From contig CM074758.1 in NCBI GenBank assembly GCA_037355855.1, positions 2,701,001 to 2,765,000 on the forward strand: a DNA stretch of 64,000 bases, written 5' to 3'. A program made the position numbers and the translations under genes. Origin of the DNA: Pseudo-nitzschia pungens. Its lineage: Eukaryota > Bacillariophyta > Bacillariophyceae > Bacillariales > Bacillariaceae. Positions 1 through 11,699 of this stretch are shown here, in pieces; the first letter of the stretch is position 1, and every line of letters starts with the position of its first letter. Below the pieces are notes generated by a model. The model was not told the origin of the DNA, did no database searches, and was given only the letters and a program-made list of their open reading frames with translations.

Positions 1-359
1 CATACCTTTTAAAACTGGGCGTAGCAAGTGACACGGAGAATCCCATAGTATCAAGACGAAGGGACATTTCATTCAAAGTAGACAATAGGACCGCATAGCA
101 AAGGGTGAGATGGAGTTCAAAACTGAGAAAAGGCATGCGAAAACGATGGCCGTTTGCAAAGTTCGATTCAAAGATGTACTTTTCGTAGATGCCGACAATT
201 GCATTCCTTACTTTGATGTACATTCTAACACTCTCCTCTGCACTTGTGTCGTGATCGCCTGGAACAGAAATACGTGAATGCCACACTCCAGCATTCATAG
301 TTCATACGAGTCCACAGCAGTACTCACAAACCCAACAATACGTATTATTATTTTATGAA
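1..359. other. Upstream intergenic stretch, no gene seen
   Basis: No open reading frame of useful length occurs on either strand and no RNA gene could be recognised. It probably holds the promoter and 5' UTR of the protease gene starting at 360, and possibly the end of a neighbour outside the window. Confidence 0.4.
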
Positions 360-2845
360 ATGCGAGCACACACATTCATTCGTTCACTGTGTGCTGCAGT
401 ACTTTCATTATCGACGACATCGGCTCGAGATGAAAGGCGCCAACAACCATCGCTGCGGCGAGAAAGGAAAATGACCCACCCTCGTCTCGAAACTCGAGAA
501 GAACAGCCTGGCGTCTTTAGCGTTTCTCTAAAACCTCCCTCCGATTTCTACGATGCCGATACGAGAGTGAGGCGGCGAGCTCAGCCTGTAATTGAGTTGG
601 AAGCGGAGCCTGCACTTAAGTTGGAAGAAATGCAGTCTTGCCGGTTATACCTCGAAGATATGCACTACAATGTTTACAACCCCCAGGACAGCGCCGAGAA
701 ATGGATTTGCATTTTCGAAAACTACGTTGCTGAGGATAGCGCAATTCCGTACCCTTACGCCGTTGAACTGGTAATGGACACCGACAGACTTAAGGATTCC
801 TTCGAAGACGCAGGTGTAGAGAGTGGTCAAAGTTACTTGCGTTGGGAGTCCCCCGCTATGATCACCATTGACATGGAAGGAAACATGCTTACCTTAAACG
901 ATGAACTATCAATGGTTCCAGGCTCTGGGGTTTGGCTCGATATCAACGAACCGATTGAAATCATCCGCCGTCGCAAACTCAAAACAACGGGAGTTATGAA
1001 AACGATCGTTATCCGCATCGTTGGGGATAATATTGGACCTAAATCATCTCTTCATAAACTGCAACAAGAAGTATTTGGGTCCGGACTCAGTCTAAAATCC
1101 CAAATGGAGAGATGTTCTCATGGCCAACTGGTCATCGAACCCTTTTCTGGCTTTGGCAAGGGACATTTCAATCAGGAGATCAGAGGGGGAGTCATTGAAA
1201 TACGACTAACCGTCAATCCAACGGGAAAACCCGACAAGGTGATCGAGAACCATGCTAACCAAGCTGCGTCTTATGTCTTAGGCAACCTAGCCTCGCAGTT
1301 TGATTTGGTTTTGTTTGTTATCCCACCCGGAATTTCACCACCTTTTGCAGCATACGCGTACGTCAATACGCCGTACTCGTATTATCTGAACGACAGCATC
1401 GAAAACTTGATGATTCAGATGCATGAGGTCGGTCACAATCTCGGTCTACAACACGCGGGAGAGGGTAAGCCAGGCTCAATGGAAGCGGAATATGGTGATA
1501 GTACCGGATATATGGGATACACTTCGACCGAAGATCCATCCATGTGTTACAACGCTGCTAACAACTATCAGCTGGGATGGTATTCACAATACACCATCCA
1601 CCCTACCAGTCAGACAGAGTTCAGTGGCACGTTTGTCGTGAGCGGTGTAGCAGGCTACAACCCCAACGCTAGCTCCAAGTTTGTGACACTGAGAATAGAG
1701 CAGCCGAGACTCACAGCAGATTATTACATTAGTTTCAATTGGGCCTACGGAATAAACACAGACACTCAGGAAGATCGCGATCAACTTATCATCACAGAGA
1801 AGAATGGCGACGTACACGAATCTACTCTTTCGTGGAAGAAGGCAGCACTGAATGTTGGTGAGTCCTTTGTGATCCAAAATTATGATGGTTCCGGAAGAAA
1901 AGTAACCGTGACCTTTGTAGAAATCACCTTGAACGATGCTATCGTTGACATCGAACTCGAACCATTGCCGTCCTCGAGCCCATCGTCTAGCCCGTCATCG
2001 ACCTCATCGATGAGCCCCTCGTCGAGCCCATCATCGACGCTATCGTCGACGCCATCGTCGGATCATAACGTTAACTTCATCGTGGGGCTCATCTTGGGGC
2101 TCATCAGACATCAAGGCGCATTGTGATTATGAGAATTTATTTAACGTAAATGTCAGAACAGATGAAAACCCTTGGGAGAACAAGTGGAAGTTCAAATCAA
2201 AACGTGGAGAATGGATTGAAATTAAAGAGTTCGACTCTCCAAATACAGATTACGAGGTAAGTTTTGTACCACTCTTACACCCCAAACAGTACATTAAGCT
2301 CTGTTTTGGTGGGCAACTCACTCTGTTTTGTCGCACTCCCACTACCACCTATATCTCATTTCATGTTCATCATAGTATGAATATTGTATGGAGTATGATA
2401 CTTGCTATGTCTTCATGTTCTTTGATGAGTTGCGAGGTATGTTAAGTTTCTGGATGCAGCAAGCACATGGAGTCAAAAGCGAGGACACCTGTTTTATTGC
2501 GTAACTAACAGGCAAGTCAGATACCAAACAAACGTCTCCTCACAACGTTTATGATCTTGTGACACATTCTTTTTCCACTTTACAGACGGAATGGGAGCTT
2601 CCCCCGACGGCGGCTATTACGAGGCTTATATTGGAGGGGAGCGGCAATTTGGCAAGCAAGGCAGTGGTGACTGGAACAGAAAAGAAGTCTACAGGTTTTG
2701 CACGCTCCCGCAGCCATCATTAGGGTCTAATGAAACGAGTCTGGAGTTTGAAAGTGACATAGATTGGGATTTTTTGAACGGTAACGAAACGGATCATGCT
2801 GACGAAATTGATGTAATCATGGACGGGAATCAAACATTGTGGTAG
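360..2845 (+). CDS. Secreted gametolysin-like M11 (metzincin) metalloprotease with C-terminal Cys-rich domain, spliced
   Basis: Predicted zinc endopeptidase of the peptidase M11 (gametolysin) family. The N-terminus has a hydrophobic signal-like segment (residues ~5-22), so it is probably secreted. The zinc site HEVGHNLGLQH lies near residue 354 and is followed by a Met-turn-like GYMGYT. A Ser/Pro linker (~residues 540-565) leads to a Cys/Tyr-rich domain that is spread over small exons. Proposed exons are 360-2069, 2116-2256, 2376-2436 and 2586-2845. Introns 2257-2375 and 2437-2585 have clear GT-AG ends and keep the frame. The first junction is less sure: the long frame stops at 2126, and a GT-AG gap of only 46 bp (2070-2115) would restore it, giving about 723 residues. 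A one-base indel is the alternative. Substrate unknown; the family degrades cell-wall or matrix glycoproteins. Confidence 0.8.
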
Positions 2846-3710
2846 TTACAGCTAGCTATTAATATCACGGAAACGTAAGAAATATGTGATGGTGTGAGCT
2901 TGGAACCCCCTCTCGTTATTGCGCGTAATCAGCTTCCTCCGTGTAAATGATCATAATGATACGAAGTAATATTTTAAAATAGAGGTATTTTTAGAAAACA
3001 AGAAGTATACTACTAGAAGTAATATTGTCACAGAACGTTAGTACTATTCGTCTCTGGGTTTTGTCATACCGGCATTATTAACATACGTTATCTCAGGATC
3101 TACCGGTACTGAAGCTTTGACTGGGGTCAAACTTTCTAGTACTACTATCAGGATGTTCTTCAGCAGTATGATCTCAGGGATCCAGCATTCGCTTGTAAGT
3201 CAGCATTTGCTGAACGCCTATCGCACTTTATCTGACTCCACCTTTCAATCAGAAGAAATAATGTTCTCACAAAGAAATGTCTTACTAATACTAGTATAGT
3301 AGTACTGGTACATAGTAAACGTACAATCAGATGTCTACCAATCGCTCGTCCAAGACGAGAAACATGATCAGAGATGATTCTTTCTCCAACATCGCCATCC
3401 CTGCGCATTCCGCACTCCAACGTTCGAGCTGTACACGAGCGGGCCGGACTTCTTTCTTGGAGAAGAATGAATCATGAACGTCGATCTTCCCTTCTGACGA
3501 TAATTAAAAATCAAAACCTTACGCAGCACAGACGGTTAGATTGGAAAGTACAACATCTGTTTGCTCTCTTCAACGAACAAAAGAACGCATAAAGAAAAGC
3601 TCTGGTGGAACATTGGCATCATTGGGAATGTCTGTTGCTCGCTTCGTCAAAACGAAGCCAAACTGGATCGCAACACCTAAAAAACTCTGTACAAAATCAT
3701 TCCTTTCACC
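2846..3710. other. Intergenic, no supported gene
   Basis: AT-rich spacer between the protease and the Rieske gene. Short open frames exist around 3117-3592 on both strands, but none has recognisable domains or splice signals. The last part is probably promoter and 5' UTR of the Rieske gene. Confidence 0.4.
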
Positions 3711-4956
3711 ATGAACGCTCTTCGTCTTTCGTCCAGGCGCTTAGCTCCCCAGGCATTCAAGTCCATTCAGAGTTCCACGAGACTGAACAAACTCTCGTCG
3801 GGTGAGTAGATTGATCTATAACGGGCAGCGAAACGAGCGACTCGTTCAATTCCGTTCGAAAGGGGTGTATTGCCGCGGCTTTTTGGCAGACAGATGGCGC
3901 TTTTTTGTCTGGTCTGGCGAAGTTGAACTCGGGACTAAACGCAGATTTGGCATTGGCCTTTCTAAGGTCAAAGCAAACAGACCTCAACCTTACAATAAAC
4001 TGTCGCATGAACGGAGGCAACGGCAACAGCAACAGCAACAGCAGCACGATGACTGTTCAATACCTGCGTCTATCTCGCAATACGAGTACAAGCACTGCTC
4101 TAGAAGCAAGATTCGCATCGGCGATTCCTGGGATTGACTCGTGAACCAAACCGCGAGGTAGCCCAGGGTATCTTTTTTGTGACAGTTTCAACTCACCATC
4201 ATTTGTCCTACTTTATGTCGTTCATCTCAAATGAACAATCAATGAACAACCTTTGCATCGTTGGGTTTGCGCTGTGTAGCTACCTCATTTTCCGGACTCC
4301 GAGCCTTTACCAGTACTTCTTCGTCATGGAAAGCTAGTAGTGGGACTGGTCCCTCTGTTCCTGTGCCTTCTGGCGTAGAGACACTGGACGATTACGGAAG
4401 CGTCGATAATGGATTTTATGAGGATCGTATCGACAAGGTTGCGGAACCCGAGCGTCGTGCATTTGCGTATCTAATGCTTACTACTGTTCGATTTGCCTAT
4501 GCTTCCGCTGCGCGGTTGCTCGTAGTCAAATTGGTAGCATCGCTCTCCATTTCTGCTTCGGCAGCTGCTTTGGCGACAGCCGATTTCGATTTGGGTGCAG
4601 TCGAATACGGCGAGACGTTGACAGTCAAGTGGCGTGGCAAACCAATTTTCATCCGAAAGCGAACGCAGGCAGAAATAGACGAAGTTCGAGCCGTCCCAAT
4701 GAGCAGTTTGCGTGATCCCGAAACCGATGAAGATCGGGTCCTTACCGACGAGTGGGTTGTTGTCCTGGCCATTTGTCCTCACTTGGGATGTGTGCCTGTC
4801 TCTAATTCTGGAGAATACAACGGATGGTTTTGTCCATGCCATGGATCGCATTATGATATTTCGGGACGCATTCGCAAGGGACCAGCACCTCTCAACCTTG
4901 AGGTCCCTCCATACAAGTTCACCGACAGTGAGAATACCCAGTTGTTGATCGGATAG
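3711..4956 (+). CDS. Rieske iron-sulfur subunit of mitochondrial complex III (cytochrome bc1), two exons
   Basis: Rieske [2Fe-2S] protein of ubiquinol-cytochrome c reductase, which passes electrons from ubiquinol to cytochrome c1 in the inner mitochondrial membrane. Exon 1 (3711-3801) starts MNALRLSSRR and encodes an Arg/Ser-rich mitochondrial presequence. Intron 3802-4279 (478 bp, GTGAGT...TGTAG) is followed by exon 2 (4280-4956); the join is in frame and gives 255 residues. One hydrophobic tether lies around residues 95-120. The two cluster-binding loops CPHLGC (~residue 196) and CPCHGSHYD (~residue 215) are intact, so both Cys and both His ligands are present. The length fits the family (UQCRFS1/RIP1). 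The ATG at 3711 was chosen because exon 2 alone has only a TTG and no presequence. Confidence 0.95.
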
Positions 4957-5722
4957 ACAACTTGAGGTCATGGTTTCTTTCTGGAACGAAAGAACAGATG
5001 GAGATGAGCGAGTGAATGCTGTCGGGCGGACCGGTTATCGATTCAATCGTTCCTCCCACATTTCTTGTCACGAAAGTCCAGTGTCTACAGTAGTATTGCC
5101 CCATGGCGTCATGTTGGAGGAACAGCTTTGAGTTTGTTTCTCTTATGAGAGGTGTAAGGAAAAACGAAAGTAGGAACAGCAGGATAGAACAATGTAATAG
5201 ATTGAGTATTATGAAGTATCAAGTTCCAAACGTATTTTGATCCGAGCGCAAATCTTTCTTATCACAGACACCCCTACGGTGTAGCGAGAGAGAGTGTCCA
5301 AAACCTTAGTTGTATTTGATAGGTGAATGTTTTTCGCTTGATTTGCCTGGGTCGTCGGATAGACTCCCGGCATCATGGATGTTGCACATGCACGAAATAT
5401 ACCAATATTGATGGATTCAAGGCCTGAGAATGGTATCGCCCCAAGGGCATTGTGCTCGTCTTCCCGAAGATACCGGTACGCTAAGAGCACTGTGTTGCTG
5501 TTTTGACTGTCTCGTAGCATGCGATAAGGGGTAACAAAAAGCTGTGTGCAAATTGCCATACATTTATTATTTGTTTCTTGTGATCGGGTTTGTTGTGTTT
5601 AATCGTAGCAGCTCTATCGTGCTTTTAAAATGTATTTATGATAGAGTAAAATGGTCGATTGCGAAGTGTGCGCAAAAGCCAAAGATTTGTGCAAAATTAT
5701 TTAGATTCTTCGATCGTTGAGA
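4957..5722. other. Intergenic stretch with one doubtful ORF
   Basis: Spacer between the Rieske gene and the convergent receiver-domain gene; both genes end here. A minus-strand frame at 5209-5559 (116 codons, ATG start) has no recognisable domain, and no repeat or RNA was seen. I treat that frame as probably not a gene. Confidence 0.35.
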
Positions 5723-8059
5723 TCATGGGACTTGTGATGAGGTCAACGATTTCCTCAAAGATCGTTTGGCATGCAGCTTTGCAAGCAATTTATTTCGCAG
5801 GCCGTTTCCTACCGTAGGAATAGGTATCCCCCAGACGATATCCGCACCGGCTCTACGCATAAGCACCGCGTCGCGTTCGGGGCGGATTGATACGCCAATT
5901 AGCAAGGACTGGAGTCGAGAACTAGGCAAGCTATCCACCTCCTCTTCCAACGACAGTTTACAAACTTCCTCGATAAGCTGTGATCCGTGGTGGATTTTAC
6001 AGCTTGTTGGTGGAGAGCCTATTGGTGACTCCGGTTCCTTCTTCAGAAACACGTCAAAAATTCCGGGTAAACAAGTATCGTCGCGTTTCGGCTCCTGTTT
6101 GTTCTGACGTTTGCTGCTCAATATTTGGTCGACAACAATCATGTCAAAGCCATTTCCACCATGCTCTGAGACAGCAGATTCCTCTATTGACTGCAAAGCT
6201 CTCTCTGCAGATCGAGCAATTCTAATCTCGGCGGATGGAAACATGGATTTCATACTCTTGCAAAAAAGCTCCAAAATCACGGGATTTGGATCCACGATCA
6301 AGATTCTTTTCACGGTTGGTTCGGAACCTTCGACGCGGTGGATTTTTGACTCGGCTTCGGTGCTGGAATACGTAGACGAAAAGACCGGCAACGAATACAA
6401 AGCCCGTTTCCTATACGTCTTCGTAATCGGATCAAGCGTTGCCCGTCGGTACCAATCGGCGACCGCTCGATGCTGTCGAAGGTAGCCCTGCGCTACTGCA
6501 ATGGCCTCGCGCTTGAGCTGATCCAATTCGTGCTCATCGTACCACTTGCGAGGGATTGGATCTTCGAATTCGGTCACCGTTACGCGTGGGTCGAAACGCA
6601 GGCGTTGGTGTTGTTGTGATTGTATCGAAACTGTTTCGTATGCTGGACTTTTTTCGTGATCGTTAGTCATTGCTTCCATTGTGTTCGCCAAACTCGAGCG
6701 TTCACCAGTGACCTTTTCTCCTAGGAACGTGTCGGGAGCGAGAAACGGGGAAGCTTTTAGAGCAGTAGAAACAGGACGAATGGAGATCGCACCGAGAGGA
6801 GCAGTATCGATTTCTTTCTTTTCCTCTGCTGCTACGATGCTGGAAAAAGATACATCCTCGGGTGTCGAGGATCCTAAATTCTTGAGAATAGGAGACGTAT
6901 CGATGTAAGACCGAGGAAAATGCAAGGAAGACGCAAATGAGGCTGATATATCATGGTTTCCTTCTTCTTCTTTTAGTTTGGTCGGCGTTTTTCTCTCGTT
7001 TTCAGCATCCGAGTGGCTGATCGGAATACTCTGGGTCAGTGCAATGGGAGCCCTGGGTACTTGGACGTCACATTTGCCGTTGTTTGTGTACCTGGAAGGT
7101 CGTAATATGGAAATCGGCGTCAACAGAGAATACACACCATGGTAATGTATTTCTCTATAATGAGACGAAATAGCACAGTTTACCCCCTTGGTACCATCTG
7201 GATTTCTTGAAGCAAAGGAGTGCGACTCATTTCCCGCAACCGTTACGGTTGTTTCGGAACAAAATCGTATCAAGGGACTTGGAAATGGTGGTAGTGAATG
7301 CTCGACTCGAACTTGGCGTTCTAGCAGCGAATCGTATTCCTCTTCGTGATCCCGATTGAGTTCTCGATACCGATAGCAGATAGCCGAAGTTGCGGCTTGT
7401 GTTTCGGACGGGGCAAAGACTCGGTAGTCTACGTGGATATCGTGATGGGGGTTGATTTTGTGGAGTTGCCGAGCCTGGCTTTCATCTGGGTCAATCTGGT
7501 CGTTATTTTGGTTCGAAGCGAGTTGTATGTCGGACGATGATCGTCTGTGATTTCGCCTCGGAGGCTTTAGTTCGTCCTGCATTTGATCCGTGGCTTGGAT
7601 AAGTGGTATTTCAGGTAGGGGTGGTGGAGGAGGTGGTGGTGGAGGAGGAGGCGGCGGCGGTGGATTGCGCACCAAATGAGGTGCCGAATGGGATCGAGGT
7701 TTTTCTTTGAAGTAGTTGCCAAAGATTGATCTGCGAAGGCTGGGATCCTCGCGTTTCGATTGAGCCAGATTATCGCTTCGAACTCTGCGGATGTGCTTGC
7801 TATTTCTCCCTACCCTCTCATCGGTGTTGGAGGGAGAAGTAGGTTTCTGCAACTCGGCTTCAATCATCCTTCGGGTGTCTGTCGTGACGAATCGCTGTGG
7901 ATGATTTAGTTGGGACTTCGTGGGGCCGTCTCTTCTGCGAAGGATGTGCGGCGATGAGCCACACTGGGTGAGAAGCACGCCATCCATTAGAGAATCACTG
8001 TTACCAACAACCCCTTCCTTGGAGGTTGTGGCACTAACGATGCTTGAAGAAGCTACCAT
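5723..8059 (-). CDS. Long disordered protein with C-terminal degenerate response-regulator receiver domain
   Basis: About 778 residues from the first ATG at 8059; the frame stays open to ~8146 without another ATG, where CTAG|CAGCC could be a splice acceptor for an upstream exon. Most of the protein is Ser/Arg/Pro-rich and likely disordered, with a run of about 17 prolines near residue 135 that could bind SH3, WW or profilin partners. The C-terminal ~180 residues resemble a CheY-like receiver: hydrophobic strand ending LIVDPNP (~residue 586), putative phospho-acceptor Asp in IVVDQIL (~643), and a closing GADIVWGIPIP. The second acidic residue of the usual DD pair is Pro, and the conserved Lys of the KP motif is Ile, so phosphotransfer is doubtful. 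There is an insertion after the acceptor Asp. No kinase domain is present. Confidence 0.7.
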   Translation of the reverse strand: MVASSSIVSATTSKEGVVGNSDSLMDGVLLTQCGSSPHILRRRDGPTKSQLNHPQRFVTTDTRRMIEAELQKPTSPSNTDERVGRNSKHIRRVRSDNLAQSKREDPSLRRSIFGNYFKEKPRSHSAPHLVRNPPPPPPPPPPPPPPPLPEIPLIQATDQMQDELKPPRRNHRRSSSDIQLASNQNNDQIDPDESQARQLHKINPHHDIHVDYRVFAPSETQAATSAICYRYRELNRDHEEEYDSLLERQVRVEHSLPPFPSPLIRFCSETTVTVAGNESHSFASRNPDGTKGVNCAISSHYREIHYHGVYSLLTPISILRPSRYTNNGKCDVQVPRAPIALTQSIPISHSDAENERKTPTKLKEEEGNHDISASFASSLHFPRSYIDTSPILKNLGSSTPEDVSFSSIVAAEEKKEIDTAPLGAISIRPVSTALKASPFLAPDTFLGEKVTGERSSLANTMEAMTNDHEKSPAYETVSIQSQQHQRLRFDPRVTVTEFEDPIPRKWYDEHELDQLKREAIAVAQGYLRQHRAVADWYRRATLDPITKTYRKRALYSLPVFSSTYSSTEAESKIHRVEGSEPTVKRILIVDPNPVILELFCKSMKSMFPSAEIRIARSAERALQSIEESAVSEHGGNGFDMIVVDQILSSKRQNKQEPKRDDTCLPGIFDVFLKKEPESPIGSPPTSCKIHHGSQLIEEVCKLSLEEEVDSLPSSRLQSLLIGVSIRPERDAVLMRRAGADIVWGIPIPTVGNGLRNKLLAKLHAKRSLRKSLTSSQVP

Positions 8060-8159
8060 GATGGGTCCTACGCCACCACCGTACGAAGTAGCAGATCCTC
8101 TAGATCTTGCTATCTCCAAAAGATCATCGGCTGCTAGTGCCTAGCAGTTTTGACCTATG

Positions 8160-11036
8160 CCGCGAATCGAAAAAGTCTGCTTTTGTTAGAAATAATAATG
8201 ATGCTTCGAAGCGACGTGCCACTAAAGACAATTCAATCAGCCATGCCATCAATTTTTGCCAGTGTCAAGCCAGTTTCGAGCTTTGCACCATGACCCTGAA
8301 AACAGTCTCCACTACGAGAGAAGGCAATTCGTGCGATACTGACCGTCAACACTTGTAATAGATTGTGGTAGTACGTACTCGTACGTTACGATCGATTCCG
8401 ACCTGGAACCTCTGCTCCAAGTCAATGTCACCGTTGGATCCGTTGCTGGGCAATTCCTTCTTGCCTTTTTTTTCGAATCAAATGGGTTTTGATCATTCAA
8501 GCTGAGTTCTTGGAATTACCAGGGAATTGAATTGCTACCTGGTACGTACGTACTGAATAATGCTAGCTCCGTCGTTGTTGTTTACCACTTGCGATAGTTC
8601 GGTACTTTTTTTAATGCCAGGTTATTCTGTTTATCACAAGTGAACTGACTTTCGTTTCCCGAATAGATCGTCGCAAACCCACTCTCCATGCGGTATTTCA
8701 CACTTAGTTGCACCAATCATTTCGGTTCGCGATGCATGACACTTTTTAGCCCCACACAAATTCTTTCCTTGGGATCGAGCGTTTCCGCTCCTCGCCGACA
8801 GACGCGGCGCCCCGACCAGCGGTCCTCACACCTGTCTGCTCACCTTGTCCAATCAAGTCGGAGTACGGCATTTCCAAGCAGTTAAAAACAAAACATTCCA
8901 TGAGGAAGACTTCCGCACGTTGGAAGGAAGACATTCCGTGCGCCAGAAGGAAGACATTCCATACGAGTACGAACGTGTGAAGGACGATTCATTCTGTGCA
9001 TTCTCATCCTAGTAGTAGAATCCATGACGATATTCTCTATGATGTGGCGAAATTATCATCATTTTATTTTTAGTGTTGTTACAGCTGGCTTATATTTAAG
9101 AGATCATGAGTGAAATGAGTAGATTTGCGTCACGACAAGGAATTACTAGTACTGTAATTGTCTTCTTTACTGCCAGCATGATGTTCCAGAATTGAACAAA
9201 GCCCTCGCAGAAGCAAACACTAACGGTTAGTTTCCCACTACGTATCCTACGTGTAATCATTTCAATTGCTAAAGTGCACAAAAAATCGAAGTTGCGGCTG
9301 CTTTGGGGATGCAACTTCTGGAAGATTTATGTCCAATTGTTCTCTCAAAAAAGTTGTTTTGTACGTAAGTTACGTACGAAGTACGAGGCACGAACTACGA
9401 ACCACGAACTACGAGTAGTAGTAAATCGTAAGGTTTACTGTACTATCTTTGTTTTGACCAGCACGCACGTTAGATTGAACTATCACACCAAAGAATTCGT
9501 CCAGCTCTTGGCCTCAGCCATGATAATCAGCAGAGTGTCTGAATGTACATCAGGATTCGTCCAGTACCGTATATTATGAGGATGAATATCAAGAATGCGC
9601 TCGAGACTAGTGATTGTCCTCTGCTGGTAGATCATAGTTCATGTGAAGTGTCACAGACACCAACATTGCTGGGAGACTGGTGACGCCAGCTTTTTGCTGG
9701 TGCTTGTTGTGGTAAGGATATACCCTTTGTAGTTTTCAATGGCCCAACCAATGGATTGCGTTGTTTACTCTCCAAAACCATGACAAGGAACAGTACAGTC
9801 ATGGTTGAAATTTGCTGACCTGGAGTCCAGATAACAACAATAAAGTAAAGTATTAGTATTAATAGTAACCAAGAAAGATCATAATGAAGAAAAAAGGTTC
9901 ACTCCAAAGGTTTCATAAACACCATTTCAAATCCAGCCAACAATGTCAACACAGTCTATTCACTCCTGTTGGATCAGAGTGCCCATTGAGCAAGAAATCC
10001 ATCAGTGTCTTCCGCGCCTCTAGCATTGTTAATACCATATGCTTTTTGCTGAAAACAAGCAAAATGGATGATGGAAAAATTGAACAAACATTCTGTATTC
10101 TTACTACTATAACCAACACTCCTATTCAACCACAAGTACACAAAATAATAAAGAATAAGCTTCTTGATGAGGCTAGAGAAACCCCCTAAATGTTCCTTGT
10201 GTTTTGGCACCTAAGTTTCAAAATGATGGGTTTGTCTTGGACAAGTGTGCCCTGGAAAGGTATCGGTATCCCTTTGGACAGCAAATTAACCTTAAAACCC
10301 TTTTCCGAGGTAAGATGACGTGTGTGAATGCTCTACGACTACGAGTTTAGGTGTGAATGAGTGCCTAACAACCGTAGCGCCAGTACAAAAATGAACGGTC
10401 GGGAAATGTCCACCATTAACACCAGAAAAAAAGTTGTTACGTGAATAAAAAATCCGAGTCCCACCATTCACTGATATGTGCATTTCCACGAGTTTTTTTA
10501 TTCCATGCTTTGCACGAGTTTTTCTATTTTTTCTGGCTTTTTTGGACTCGAGCCCTCTTTATCCAGCTTGTATCTCCTATATTGGAGCATCAATTGGACT
10601 AAAAATTTACAACACCCTCAGCAATAGTATAAGGAAGAGTGTGCCTGGAATCTGATCCAATGGGCACTTGGTGGTACTATCAGTGCAGGAGGTTGCTTGC
10701 AACAAGTCGGTCAATTTTTGTTCCGAAAACCCCCATGCTTTTGCGCAATAGCTCATAACCTGTTAAAAAAAAGTGTCTCACATTCACACCTAAACTTGTA
10801 AGTCTTACTTGAAATACGCAGGCATCCCAACAAGAAATAGAATACTGTGGTGGTGCCGTAGCCAACAGCTGTGCTTTAGGAGTGCCTACAGTATTCAACA
10901 CCAGTGCTACTACGTCTGATAACTGATTTTAGACGTGGGTCAAAAATTTTCGTGCCGGGTCCTTTTGGGGTCAAATATTTGACCAAAGGATTGTCCCCCG
11001 GCTTCATTTTTTCAGTCCCGTACCATATATATTTTA
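8160..11036. other. Gene-poor intergenic region with GTAC/TACG-rich islands
   Basis: Nearly 2.9 kb without a supportable gene. It holds GTAC/TACG-rich clusters (8368-8395, 8540-8555, 9360-9430), three copies of GAAGACATTCC-like words around 8900-8965, and a 15-bp inverted repeat pair GTTTAGGTGTGAATG at 10345-10359 against 10781-10795. Short frames around 9274-10210 and 10292-10901 lack domains. The interval leads directly into the minisatellite. Confidence 0.5.
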
Positions 11037-11039
11037 CAG

Positions 11040-11590
11040 CCTATGCCAATTATTTTTAGAGGCTACGCCCATAAATTTTCGAGGCAACGCCCATAAATTT
11101 TCGAGGCATTGCTCATAAATTTTCGAGCCAACCCCCATAAATTTTCGAGGCAATACCCATTACTTTTCGAGGCAAGCCCCATTACTTTTTGAGGCAACGC
11201 CTATGAATTTTCGAGGCAACGCCCATAATTTTTCCAGGCAATGCCCATAATTTTTCCAGGCAATGCCCATAATTTTTCCAGGCAATGCCCATTAATTTTC
11301 CAGGCAATGCCCATTAATTTTCTAGGCAATGCCCATTAATTTTCTAGGCAATGCCCATAAATTTTCGAGGCAAGCCCCATCAATTTATGAGGCAACGCCC
11401 ATTAATTTTCTAGGCAACGCCCATGAATTTTCGAGGCAATGCCCATTAATTTTCCAGGCAATGCCCATTAATTTTCGAGGCAACGCCCATTAATTTATGA
11501 GGCAACGCCCATTAATTTTCTAGGCAATGCCCATTAATTTTCGAGGTAACGCCCATCAATTTGTGAGGCAACGCCCATTAATTTTCGAGA
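11040..11590. repeat. 22-bp minisatellite, about 24 copies
   Basis: Tandem array with consensus AGGCAAYGCCCATTAATTTTC plus one base, unit length 22 bp and about 24 units. Variants alternate AGGCAACG/AGGCAATG and TAATTTT/TAAATTT/TTACTTT. Homogenised sub-blocks of the same variant lie next to each other (for example 11220-11290), as expected from unequal exchange or slippage. No frame stays open across it. It abuts the 3' end of the minus-strand coiled-coil gene. Confidence 0.93.
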
Positions 11591-11699
11591 CGGAACGATC
11601 GTTTTGTCTACCCTATGGTATTATGGAGCGACGCCGTTTCCAACCACAAATTGCTTTTAATTTAAACTATCACTAATCAACCTCAATATTACCATCCGT

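Noticed and set aside
5209..5559. 116-codon minus frame as a real gene
   Set aside because: No domain, no splice context and no neighbours that support it.
10345..10795. 15-bp inverted repeat pair as transposon TIRs
   Set aside because: The arms do not extend, no target duplication was found, and there is no coding content between them.
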